From positions 1 through 6,320 of the forward strand of contig JAAAOH010000225.1 of assembly GCA_009908925.1 (NCBI GenBank): a DNA stretch of 6,320 bases, read 5' to 3'. The position numbers were made by a program, and so were the translations under genes. Under the pieces are notes generated by a model. That model did not search any database, was not told the DNA's origin, and saw only the letters and a list, made by a program, of their open reading frames with translations. The stretch comes from Spirochaetota bacterium (GTDB lineage Bacteria > Spirochaetota > Spirochaetia > DSM-27196 > PWMO01). This document shows, one piece after another, positions 1-5,434 of this stretch; the stretch's first letter is position 1, and each line of letters starts with the position of its first letter.

Positions 1-433
1 GCACGGGTTTGCCGGGCGCGTCCTTGCGTCCCGTTTCCTTGATGAGACCGCGCTGGAGAAGCAGCCGGATCATATTGTCGGCTGATACACCCCGGAGGTT
101 TTCGATCTCCCCTCGGGTGATCGGCTGCGCGTACGCAACGATCGACAACGTCTCGAGTGCGGCTTTGGACAGTCTCGCGTCGCGACGCTTGCCGTAGTGA
201 TCTTTCAGATGCTCCCATAACGCGCGCTTGGGTGCAAGCCCCACCCCGTCCTCGAGTCGAGTGAGTTCGATTCCCCGATGCTCGCTCGCGTAGTCCTCTT
301 CGAGGGCGGCAAGAACTCGCCGGACCACCTCGCGGGAGAGGCCGCTTACCGTCGAAAGGCGACGCTCGTCGACCGGTTCCGACTCGAGATAGAGAATAGC
401 TTCGATCAGTGCCTTTTCCTGCGTCAATTCCAT
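1..433 (-). CDS. scpB: ScpB, segregation and condensation protein B (3' end outside window)
   Basis: ScpB is the winged-helix partner that dimerises and binds ScpA, forming the regulatory part of the SMC-ScpAB condensin that compacts and segregates the nucleoid. The 144 residues visible start at ATG 433 with MELTQEKALIEAILYLESEP, the usual ScpB opening. Residues 88-144 hold the family signature: LSKAALETLSIVAYAQPITR (88-107), then GEIENLRGVSADN, LLLQRGLI and ETGRKDAPGKP. The family is usually about 180-200 residues, so some 40-50 C-terminal residues lie left of the window. The start ATG overlaps the scpA stop by 10 nt and has only a distant GGAGA (15 nt away), so translation is probably coupled to scpA. 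The reading frame is open to the window edge. Identification is firm; only the C-terminus is unseen. Confidence 0.94.
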   Translation of the reverse strand, partial: MELTQEKALIEAILYLESEPVDERRLSTVSGLSREVVRRVLAALEEDYASEHRGIELTRLEDGVGLAPKRALWEHLKDHYGKRRDARLSKAALETLSIVAYAQPITRGEIENLRGVSADNMIRLLLQRGLIKETGRKDAPGKPV

Positions 434-1149
434 GAGCGAATACGAATATCTCCGAACATGCGATTCTGCAGCAGCCGGATCCTGCGGGACTTCACCGCCT
501 CGAGAACAGCGAGAAACGCGCAGACCACATCCATGATGGACTCGCGCTGCTGAATGAGGTCGGTGAACAGGAACTCACCTTTGCTTTCGAGGAACTCCTC
601 GATGAGGCTGAGCTTCTCGTTCACCGAGACCTCTTCGTAGAGGTCGAACACCCGCTCATCGGAGAGCCCCTCCATGATGGTGGAGAAGGACTTCAACAGG
701 TCCCAGACATCGATGCGTACCCACAGGTCGTCGTCCTCGGAGAACGGAAGAACCGGCTGCTTCTTCTTGCGCTCGATGACCCACTCCGATTCCTGCTGTT
801 TCTCGTCCATGAGATGGGAGAGCTTCTTGAAGCGCTGGTACTCGATGAGTTTCTCCACCAGCTCCTGTCTCGGATCGTCCTCATCATCCTCGAGCGCCTC
901 GCCGGGTAAGAGCATCCTCGACTTGATGTACAGCAACGTAGCGGCCATAAGGTAGAAGTCGGTGATGTTATCGAGGTCGACACTCGCCACCCACTCGAGG
1001 TACTCGAGGTACTGCCGCGTGATCTCGGCAATGGGAATGTCGTGAATATCGATCTCGGAGCGCTTAATGAGGAAGAGCAGAAGGTCGAGCGGTCCTTCGA
1101 ACTGGTTAACTCGAAAGCGCTGTCCCTGCTCCTGCTGTTGTTCCGGCAT
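424..1149 (-). CDS. scpA: ScpA, segregation and condensation protein A (kleisin)
   Basis: ScpA is the kleisin subunit that bridges the two SMC heads and recruits the ScpB dimer in the cytoplasmic condensin complex. The 241-residue product has normal family length. Visible marks are the N-terminal kleisin motif FEGPLDLLLFLI (17-28), SEIDIHDIPIAEIT (31-44), AATLLYIKSRMLLP (69-82), an acidic linker (85-92) followed by DPRQELVEKLIEYQRFK (92-108), and a C-terminal winged helix ending VLEAVKSRRIRLLQ then FGDIRI (215-237). The start ATG lies 6 nt after the folK stop, in the same reading frame, preceded by TGA CCA CGG. The nearest GGAGG is about 16 nt upstream inside folK, so re-initiation after folK is more likely than independent loading. 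The stop overlaps the scpB start. It is probably transcribed from the recA promoter. Confidence 0.96.
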   Translation of the reverse strand: MPEQQQEQGQRFRVNQFEGPLDLLLFLIKRSEIDIHDIPIAEITRQYLEYLEWVASVDLDNITDFYLMAATLLYIKSRMLLPGEALEDDEDDPRQELVEKLIEYQRFKKLSHLMDEKQQESEWVIERKKKQPVLPFSEDDDLWVRIDVWDLLKSFSTIMEGLSDERVFDLYEEVSVNEKLSLIEEFLESKGEFLFTDLIQQRESIMDVVCAFLAVLEAVKSRRIRLLQNRMFGDIRIRSWN

Positions 1150-1155
1150 CCGTGG

Positions 1156-1680
1156 TCAGGTTTGTCCTCCACCGCGAGTATACGGCTGCTCGGTGGCGAG
1201 GTAAATACCCTGACCCGTGAGCCCGTCGAGAAACGATTCGTAGCGCACGCCGGTCCGCGGGTCGGACATGTCGGGGGCGAGGTCGAGAAGCGGCCGCAGT
1301 GCGAAGGCGCGCGCTGTAAGACCGGGATGAGGGAGTGTCAGCTGCTCATCATCCTGTACCCGATCTCCGTAGAGGAGCACATCGATGTCGAGCGATCTCG
1401 GTCCTTTGAGAATCTCCGCGCTGCGGTTGCGCCCGGCGTCGGTCTCTATCCGCTGTGCGGCGTCGAGAAGATCGAGCGGAGTGAGTGCGCAGCGTCCGGT
1501 CACACAGGCATTCAGGAAGGCCGGTTGTTTCTCGTACTCGAGCGGCTCGGTTTCGTATACGGGCGACACTCGAAGATCGGCGAGGAGGCTCTCGAGGCGC
1601 GCGAACGCAAATTGGAGATGGGCAAGGCGATTTCCGACGTTACTTCCGATCCCGAGATAAACTCGTGCGAGCACGGGCAT
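1156..1680 (-). CDS. folK: 2-amino-4-hydroxy-6-hydroxymethyldihydropteridine pyrophosphokinase (HPPK)
   Basis: FolK transfers pyrophosphate from ATP to 6-hydroxymethyl-7,8-dihydropterin, the step before dihydropteroate synthase in folate synthesis; it is cytoplasmic. The 174-residue product is typical for a stand-alone HPPK. Motifs seen are the opening strand YLGIGSNVGNR (8-18), SPVYETEPL (39-47), QPAFLNACV (52-60) and GPRSLDIDVLLYG (93-105). The two aspartates D98 and D100 match the magnesium ligands of the family (D95 and D97 in the E. coli enzyme). LPHPGLTARAF (116-126) replaces the common PHPR form with PHPG, but the later Arg is kept. The start ATG is 2 nt after the recA stop; the only purine-rich stretch is GAGGA about 15 nt upstream, so coupling to recA is likely. 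No folP, folB or folE homologue is next to it here; the gene is embedded in a recA-scpAB unit. Confidence 0.94.
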   Translation of the reverse strand: MPVLARVYLGIGSNVGNRLAHLQFAFARLESLLADLRVSPVYETEPLEYEKQPAFLNACVTGRCALTPLDLLDAAQRIETDAGRNRSAEILKGPRSLDIDVLLYGDRVQDDEQLTLPHPGLTARAFALRPLLDLAPDMSDPRTGVRYESFLDGLTGQGIYLATEQPYTRGGGQT

Positions 1681-1682
1681 GT

Positions 1683-2936
1683 TCAGAAGAGCTCGTCCTC
1701 GCCCGACTCCGCGCCGGAATCCGGAGCGTTATCTGCTGCCGACGGCGTTGCAGTCTCGGCCTCCGCGCCCGGTTTCGCCTTGCTGCCGCCACTGCTTTTG
1801 CCGCCGCTGGCCTTGGCATCCGTGGCCCCGGCCCCGGCGGCTTTCGCGTCGCCACCCCTGGCATCGGCGGCCTTGCCGGATCCGCTCTGTGATTCGGCGG
1901 CGTATCGTTCGGGAAAGATTGCGCGTCGGGCCTTGTCTTCGATGTCGGCGGCAATCTCCGGGTTCTTCTCGAGGAAGTCCTTGACGTTCTCGCGCCCCTG
2001 GCCAATGCGCTCCTCTCCGTAGGAATACCAGCTGCCGCTCTTGGAGATGACGTCGTACTTTATCCCGGCGTCGAGCAGACTGCCGGTGGCGGAGATACCC
2101 TTGCCGAACATGATCTCCACCTCGGCCTTGCGAAACGGCGGGGCCACCTTATTCTTCACGATCTTCACGCGAACGCGATTGCCGATGGCGTCGTCGGTTC
2201 CCTTGGTGATGGTCTCGATCCGCCGAACCTCCACGCGAACGGAGGAGTAGAACTTCAGTGCCTTGCCGCCCGTCGTGGTTTCGGGATTGCCGAACATCAC
2301 CCCGATCTTCATGCGGATCTGGTTTATGAAGACGAGACAGGTGCCGGACTTCGAGATGGTTCCGGTGAGCTTGCGCAGTGCCTGACTCATGAGGCGAGCC
2401 TGGAGCCCGACGTGGGAGTCGCCCATATCGCCCTCGATTTCAGCCTGGGGCGTAAGGGCCGCGACCGAATCAACCACGATGATGTCCACCGAGCCCGATC
2501 GCACGAGGGTTTCGGCGATTTCGAGCGCCTGCTCGCCGGTGTCGGGCTGAGATACCCACAGCTCGTCCACGTTCACCCCGAGCGCGCGGGCATAGGTGGG
2601 GTCGAGCGCATGCTCGGCGTCCACGAATGCAGCAATGCCGCCTATTTTCTGCGCCTCGGCAATCGCGTGCAGTGCGAGCGTGGTCTTTCCGGAGGACTCC
2701 GGTCCGAAGACCTCTACCACGCGGCCCTTCGGGTAGCCACCGAGCCCGAGCGCCTCGTCAATCATGATGGACCCGCTGGGGATGACCTTGATCCCGCTTG
2801 TGTCCGTTCCCTGCCCCATCTTCATAAGGGAGCCCTTGCCGAACTGCTTCTCGATCTGCAGCCGGGCCGCCTCTATCGCCCGCTCTTTGTCATCGGTGTT
2901 TTCGAGATCACGTGTCTCGGTGTCTTTCTTTGCCAT
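1683..2936 (-). CDS. recA: RecA recombinase with a long low-complexity C-terminal tail
   Basis: RecA forms ATP-dependent filaments on single-stranded DNA for homologous pairing, strand exchange and, where present, SOS signalling. All core elements are visible in the 417-residue product: Walker A GPESSGKTT (78-86), catalytic Glu in DAEHALDP (E108), Walker B DIIVVDSVAAL (151-161), loop L1 around EIEGDMGDSHVGLQ (166-179), loop L2 FGNPETTTGGKALKFY (215-230), KNKVAPPFRKAEVEIMFGKG (261-280) and the C-terminal domain SGSWYSYGEERIGQGREN (300-317). Bacterial RecA is usually about 340-360 residues; this one is roughly 60 longer because of an Ala/Gly/Ser/Lys/Asp-rich extension from about residue 349. 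Start ATG 2936 is chosen because MAKKDTE is followed by the expected N-terminal helix and AGAGGA sits 5 nt upstream. It is the first gene of the probable recA-folK-scpA-scpB operon. Confidence 0.99.
   Translation of the reverse strand: MAKKDTETRDLENTDDKERAIEAARLQIEKQFGKGSLMKMGQGTDTSGIKVIPSGSIMIDEALGLGGYPKGRVVEVFGPESSGKTTLALHAIAEAQKIGGIAAFVDAEHALDPTYARALGVNVDELWVSQPDTGEQALEIAETLVRSGSVDIIVVDSVAALTPQAEIEGDMGDSHVGLQARLMSQALRKLTGTISKSGTCLVFINQIRMKIGVMFGNPETTTGGKALKFYSSVRVEVRRIETITKGTDDAIGNRVRVKIVKNKVAPPFRKAEVEIMFGKGISATGSLLDAGIKYDVISKSGSWYSYGEERIGQGRENVKDFLEKNPEIAADIEDKARRAIFPERYAAESQSGSGKAADARGGDAKAAGAGATDAKASGGKSSGGSKAKPGAEAETATPSAADNAPDSGAESGEDELF
1686..1892 (-). other. Low-complexity C-terminal extension of RecA (residues 349-417)
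   Basis: About 69 codons after the conserved RecA C-terminal domain encode an Ala/Gly/Ser-rich segment with regularly spaced Lys and Asp, including two near-copies of DAKA(A/S)G at about 363-378, and GGKSSGGSKAKPG at 378-390. It finishes with an acidic end, GAESGEDELF. RecA tails are normally short and acidic and tune DNA binding. Here the acidic end is kept but is separated from the core by a basic/neutral spacer that looks like an unstructured linker. The frame is open and continuous up to the stop, so this is part of the protein and not a frameshift artefact as far as the sequence shows. Confidence 0.85.
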
Positions 2937-2941
2937 ACTAA

Positions 2942-2947
2942 TCCTCT
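2942..2947 (-). promoter_or_regulatory. recA ribosome binding site
   Basis: On the minus strand AGAGGA is followed by five bases (TTAGT) and then the recA ATG. This good match and spacing fix the recA start. The element directly touches the 3' arm of the leader hairpin, so access by the ribosome could depend on whether that hairpin is folded. Confidence 0.8.
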
Positions 2948-2986
2948 CCCGTAGTGGGGGTTCGAGCGTTCACAGACTACTACGGG
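2948..2986 (-). promoter_or_regulatory. Hairpin in the recA mRNA leader
   Basis: Read on the minus strand, CCCGTAGT (2986-2979) and ACTACGGG (2955-2948) are a perfect 8-bp inverted repeat around a 23-nt loop. The 3' arm is immediately followed by the recA Shine-Dalgarno. It is not followed by a U-run, so it is not an intrinsic terminator. The loop contains GAAC-N4-GAAC as a direct repeat. The role is unknown; stabilising the mRNA end or modulating translation are both plausible. Confidence 0.55.
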
Positions 2987-3021
2987 TAAAACGGGCGTGG
3001 TGCTTCACGGTTCCGGCGAAA

Positions 3022-3050
3022 ATATTAACCTCCACCCGGCAGTCGGTCAA
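3022..3050 (-). promoter_or_regulatory. recA promoter, sigma70 type
   Basis: On the minus strand TTGACC (3050-3045) is separated by exactly 17 nt from TAATAT (3027-3022). Both hexamers match the sigma70 consensus well and stand out in GC-rich surroundings. Transcription would start near 3015, giving a recA leader of about 79 nt. It is the only strong promoter seen upstream of recA, folK, scpA and scpB, so it probably serves all four. Confidence 0.75.
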
Positions 3051-3053
3051 TAT
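3025..3053 (+). promoter_or_regulatory. Possible weak divergent promoter for the plus-strand gene
   Basis: On the plus strand TTAACC (3025-3030) and CAATAT (3048-3053) are 17 nt apart and occupy almost the same bases as the recA promoter read in the other direction. The -35 matches consensus in four of six positions and the -10 in three of six. A start near 3060 would suit a gene beginning at 3075 or 3099. An alternative -10 is GATACT at 3061-3066, but it has no -35 at the right distance. Confidence 0.3.
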
Positions 3054-3074
3054 GAGCGCCGATACTGTAGGTGT

Positions 3075-3812
3075 ATGTCCATCGCAGCGTGCAGGACCAT
3101 GCCGCAGTATCTACTGATTTCCCTGGCCCTCATCACCGGCGTCCGGGCGGCGGTGGCACCAACGCCCGCCACCGCACAAAGCGGCAACTGGGCGGCTGTC
3201 GCCGAAGCGAGCGGCCCTGCGCAGGACGACTTCATCACCGAGCTTCTGGCTACCCTGCCCCTCACCGACGCCCTCACGGTTGCCCGCTCCCTGCCGCGCC
3301 GCGAGGCCGCCGACATCGGTGCGCCGCTCCGCGCCCTTCACCGTGGCCCCCATGCCGGCACACAGCGGGCGGAGCTCCTTACCCGCGTCGCCTTCGACGC
3401 GCTGCATGCCCTCCCGGCGGCCCGCCGAGCTCCCGCACTCGAGACGAATGCGGGGCTGTTGCGGCACTTTCTTGAAGAGAGTCCGCGCCTCGAGTCGGCC
3501 ATGCTTCGGGCTGCGGTGTGGCGGGCGGCGGCAGCCTCTACCGGGGAGAAACGACGGGAGATGCTGCCCGAAGCGCGCGCCGCGGCATCCGCCCTCCACG
3601 CCCGCTTTGCCGCCGGAGCCGACGCTCGGGTCGACGACGATGCGCCGGGCAGAAGGGAGGATCCGGAGCTTGTCGCAGAGGCCATTGCGTTCTTCTCCTA
3701 CGTGGCTGCAACGCCCGACGGCACGCTCGCGGCGCTCGTCGACGCCATACGCGAGGAGTCCCGCAACGGGGCGCTCGTTGAGCGGGCCCGAACGGTACTT
3801 GAGAGTCGTTAG
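3075..3812 (+). CDS. Putative exported alpha-helical protein of unknown function
   Basis: I do not recognise the family. From ATG 3075 the product is about 245 residues. The start MSIAACRTMPQ gives an Arg in the n-region, followed by a hydrophobic stretch (YLLISLALITGVRAAVA) and an Ala-rich region ending ATAQ, where a signal peptidase I cut after ATA is plausible. The mature part is rich in Ala, Arg, Glu and Leu and reads as a chain of helices without Cys or an obvious catalytic motif; a helical-repeat fold is possible but unproven. Other starts are ATG 3099 (no positive n-region) and GTG 2997 (would cover the recA promoter); Shine-Dalgarno support is weak for all. Coding is supported by the signal peptide and by two CTCGAG words falling in frame as Leu-Glu, as they do in every other gene here. 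It is the only plus-strand gene, divergent from recA and convergent with dtd. Confidence 0.72.
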   Translation: MSIAACRTMPQYLLISLALITGVRAAVAPTPATAQSGNWAAVAEASGPAQDDFITELLATLPLTDALTVARSLPRREAADIGAPLRALHRGPHAGTQRAELLTRVAFDALHALPAARRAPALETNAGLLRHFLEESPRLESAMLRAAVWRAAAASTGEKRREMLPEARAAASALHARFAAGADARVDDDAPGRREDPELVAEAIAFFSYVAATPDGTLAALVDAIREESRNGALVERARTVLESR

Positions 3813-3824
3813 CACCGCCCGCGT

Positions 3825-3834
3825 CCGACGTCGG
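3825..3834. repeat. 10-bp perfect palindrome between convergent genes
   Basis: CCGACGTCGG lies in the 34-nt gap between the stop of the plus-strand gene (3812) and the dtd stop (3847). It has no loop and no T-run on either side, so it does not look like an intrinsic terminator. Apart from this the gap holds nothing I can identify. Confidence 0.3.
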
Positions 3835-3846
3835 CACTTCGAACCG

Positions 3847-4296
3847 TTAGAACGCCTTCTCGGAGTCGATGAGAATGGTCACCGGCCCGTCGTTCGTGTA
3901 GCGCACCTGCATGTGCGCCCGAAACACACCGGTTGCCACCTCGAGCCCCATCGTTCGAAGCTCTTCGACGAAGCGCTCGTATACGGGTGTTGCAAGCTCG
4001 GGCGGGGCCGCCCGATTGTAGGATGGTCGCCTGCCCTTTCTCGTATCACCGTAGAGGGTGAACTGCGAGACCACGCAGGCGGCGCCGCCTGTGTCGAGGA
4101 GCGAGCGGTTCATCACGCCGTCCTCGTCGTCAACAATGCGAAGATTCGCGACCTTTCCGGCCACCTGGGTGATCTCCCGGGGACCGTCGTCAGGCTTGAT
4201 GCCGAGATAGATAAGGGCGCCCCTGCCGATAGCGCCGACGATCTCGCCATCGACTTCTATACTGCAGTCCACCACACGCTGTACGACAGCTCTCAT
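3847..4296 (-). CDS. dtd: D-aminoacyl-tRNA deacylase (DTD1 family)
   Basis: Dtd hydrolyses the ester of D-amino acids (and glycine) wrongly attached to tRNA, a cytoplasmic proofreading step outside the synthetases. The 149-residue length fits the family. Motifs seen are the opening MRAVVQRVVDCSIEVDGE (1-18), the catalytic-face motif SQFTLYGD (77-84) with the conserved Thr, RRPSYNRAAPP (89-99), TGVFRAHMQV (122-131) and the Gly-cisPro loop NDGPVT (135-140) that excludes L-amino acids. In TGVFRAHMQV a His stands where many members have Asp (E. coli TGRFAADMQV); I see no reason to think activity is lost. A good Shine-Dalgarno, AGGAG nine bases before the ATG, sets the start. It follows the TPR gene by 35 nt and may be its operon partner, though the functions look unrelated. 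Confidence 0.97.
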   Translation of the reverse strand: MRAVVQRVVDCSIEVDGEIVGAIGRGALIYLGIKPDDGPREITQVAGKVANLRIVDDEDGVMNRSLLDTGGAACVVSQFTLYGDTRKGRRPSYNRAAPPELATPVYERFVEELRTMGLEVATGVFRAHMQVRYTNDGPVTILIDSEKAF

Positions 4297-4304
4297 CCCC
4301 GTCC

Positions 4305-4331
4305 GCTCCTCTCGCGTTGCTTCGGCGCGAG
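4305..4331 (-). promoter_or_regulatory. Small hairpin and Shine-Dalgarno before dtd
   Basis: On the minus strand, right after the TAG of the TPR gene, CTCGCG (4331-4326) pairs perfectly with CGCGAG (4316-4311) around a 9-nt loop. The 3' arm runs straight into AGGAG (4310-4306), nine bases from the dtd ATG. No U-run follows, so this is not a terminator. It may limit read-through coupling or mask the ribosome site. The ribosome binding site is well supported; the regulatory role is inference. Confidence 0.5.
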
Positions 4332-5423
4332 CTACTCGCCCCCCGGTTGTATCCGCCGAACGGCCACGCCTCGAAGGCCGGTCAGCTCGGAATCGGCAAT
4401 GACCTCGGCAATGACCTCAACCGACATGGCTGACTCGATACGAGCGGCAAAGTTCAGTCGCACGGGAACAACGCCTTCGAGTACCTGTTGGTTCTCATAT
4501 CCGACGAGGAGATCGAAGGTGATCGCATCGTCGCCGATACTGACATTTGCCGCGCGGCCGCGCCACCGAACGTAACATCCCTCGTAGAGCCGGGGCTCCT
4601 CAGAGACCTCGCGATAGGAGAAGTTCTCGCCGAAATCCGTGAAATTGGGCTCGCGGAGGTAGTCGGTGAGAAGCAGCGCCCGCTCCTTGAGATCCGCGGA
4701 GGCGTTTGAGTGCAGTAGACGGTTAATGGAGCGCCGCGCGAGGTTATCCTCGCCGTCGTGGAACTGGTCCCGGATCCGGTCGAAGAGCCGTTCCACCTCC
4801 CGTTCGGTGAGAACATAGCGGAAATCGCCGGTGTACTGAATGAGCTGCTCACCCTCGGTGTCGATGTCCAGGACTTCAGCGCCCTGCCGCTCCTCGGCGG
4901 GGGGCCGGTCGAAGAGATCACTCCAGGGCACGAAGAAGAAGCCGATCGCGAGGACGGCGATCATAGCGCCGGCGCCTGCCCACAGGGCCGCTTTGTGCAG
5001 CGGAAACGGCTTTGCCGGAAGGATTCGGTTGATGCGGCCCTCGCGAAAGAGCTCCTGGACCTCGGCCTGTGTTCCCGCCTCGCGTAATGCCGCGAGTCCG
5101 CGCCGCGCCTGGGGATTGCGTGGGTCGACGTCCAGAACGTCCAACCAGAGCCGGAGCGCGTCCTGGGTCTCGTTTCGACGAAGATGCACCGCGGCGAGGC
5201 CCAGAAGGGAATCGGTATCATCCGGGGTGAGCTGGGCGCTTCGGCTGAGGTATGAGTATGCGCCGCCGAGATCGCCCATCTGCAGGCATGACATCCCGAG
5301 CAGATAGTAGAAGCGGGGATGCTCCCGATACATGAACACCTGTGGCTCGAGCAGATGGATTACATCGGAGTAGCGGCCGGAGGCAAAGAGGCGTTCCGCC
5401 TTCTTGAGTCCCTGAGTCTTCAT
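4332..5423 (-). CDS. TPR-containing single-span membrane protein
   Basis: The 363-residue product has an N-terminal helical region with tetratricopeptide repeats at about 4-33, 34-67 and 68-101; the last two carry the typical small/aromatic pattern (YYLLGMSCLQMGDLGGAYSY, then LLGLAAVHLRRNETQDAL). A basic stretch RINRILPAKPFPLHK (130-144) precedes one strong membrane span at about 145-167. By the positive-inside rule the TPR part faces the cytoplasm and residues 168-363 face the periplasm. The outer part has a helical segment (about 206-256) and then a beta-rich end (about 278-345: YEGCYVRWRGRAANVSIGDD onward) that reminds me of an OB-like fold; this is inference. The start ATG lies 11 nt after the upstream gene's stop, with no Shine-Dalgarno, suggesting coupling. 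Precise function unknown; scaffold or assembly role in the envelope is likely. Similar TPR proteins occur in spirochaetes. Confidence 0.85.
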   Translation of the reverse strand: MKTQGLKKAERLFASGRYSDVIHLLEPQVFMYREHPRFYYLLGMSCLQMGDLGGAYSYLSRSAQLTPDDTDSLLGLAAVHLRRNETQDALRLWLDVLDVDPRNPQARRGLAALREAGTQAEVQELFREGRINRILPAKPFPLHKAALWAGAGAMIAVLAIGFFFVPWSDLFDRPPAEERQGAEVLDIDTEGEQLIQYTGDFRYVLTEREVERLFDRIRDQFHDGEDNLARRSINRLLHSNASADLKERALLLTDYLREPNFTDFGENFSYREVSEEPRLYEGCYVRWRGRAANVSIGDDAITFDLLVGYENQQVLEGVVPVRLNFAARIESAMSVEVIAEVIADSELTGLRGVAVRRIQPGGE

Positions 5424-5434
5424 TCGGCGTGTGG

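Larger units (their letters stand above)
3022..3053. repeat. Imperfect inverted repeat over the divergent promoter region
   Basis: ATATTAACC (3022-3030) and GGTCAATAT (3045-3053) are inverted copies that agree in eight of nine positions, with 14 nt between them. The arm centres are 23 bp apart, about two helical turns. The arms coincide with the -10 and -35 of the recA promoter, so the symmetry may simply reflect overlapping divergent promoters, or it may be an operator for a dimeric regulator. Confidence 0.45.

Noticed and set aside
1042..2022. Open frame of 326 codons on the plus strand
   Set aside because: Antisense to scpA, folK and the recA tail, all of which are certain genes. The Ala/Pro-rich part is the complement of the RecA low-complexity tail.
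2960..2971. GTTC-N4-GTTC direct repeat upstream of recA as a LexA box
   Set aside because: The known boxes are GAAC-N4-GTTC (inverted, Gram-positive type) or GTTC-N7-GTTC (alphaproteobacterial type). This has the wrong orientation or spacing and lies downstream of the predicted start site. I see no convincing LexA site; several spirochaetes, such as Borrelia and Treponema pallidum, lack LexA.
3111..3815. Minus-strand open frame of 234 codons opposite the exported-protein gene
   Set aside because: Composition is Gly/Arg/Cys-rich with no signal peptide or domain, whereas the plus-strand frame has a signal-like start and in-frame CTC GAG codons like the neighbouring genes.
3791..3848. AACGGT and ACCGTT inverted pair around the convergent gene ends as a terminator
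   Set aside because: Only 6 bp, 46 nt apart and without a T-run; likely chance.
3280..4575. Open frame of 431 codons on the plus strand
   Set aside because: It runs antisense through dtd and the end of the TPR gene and out of frame through the exported-protein gene. The translation is Arg/Pro/Ser-rich with no domain; it is a shadow created by GC-rich codon use.
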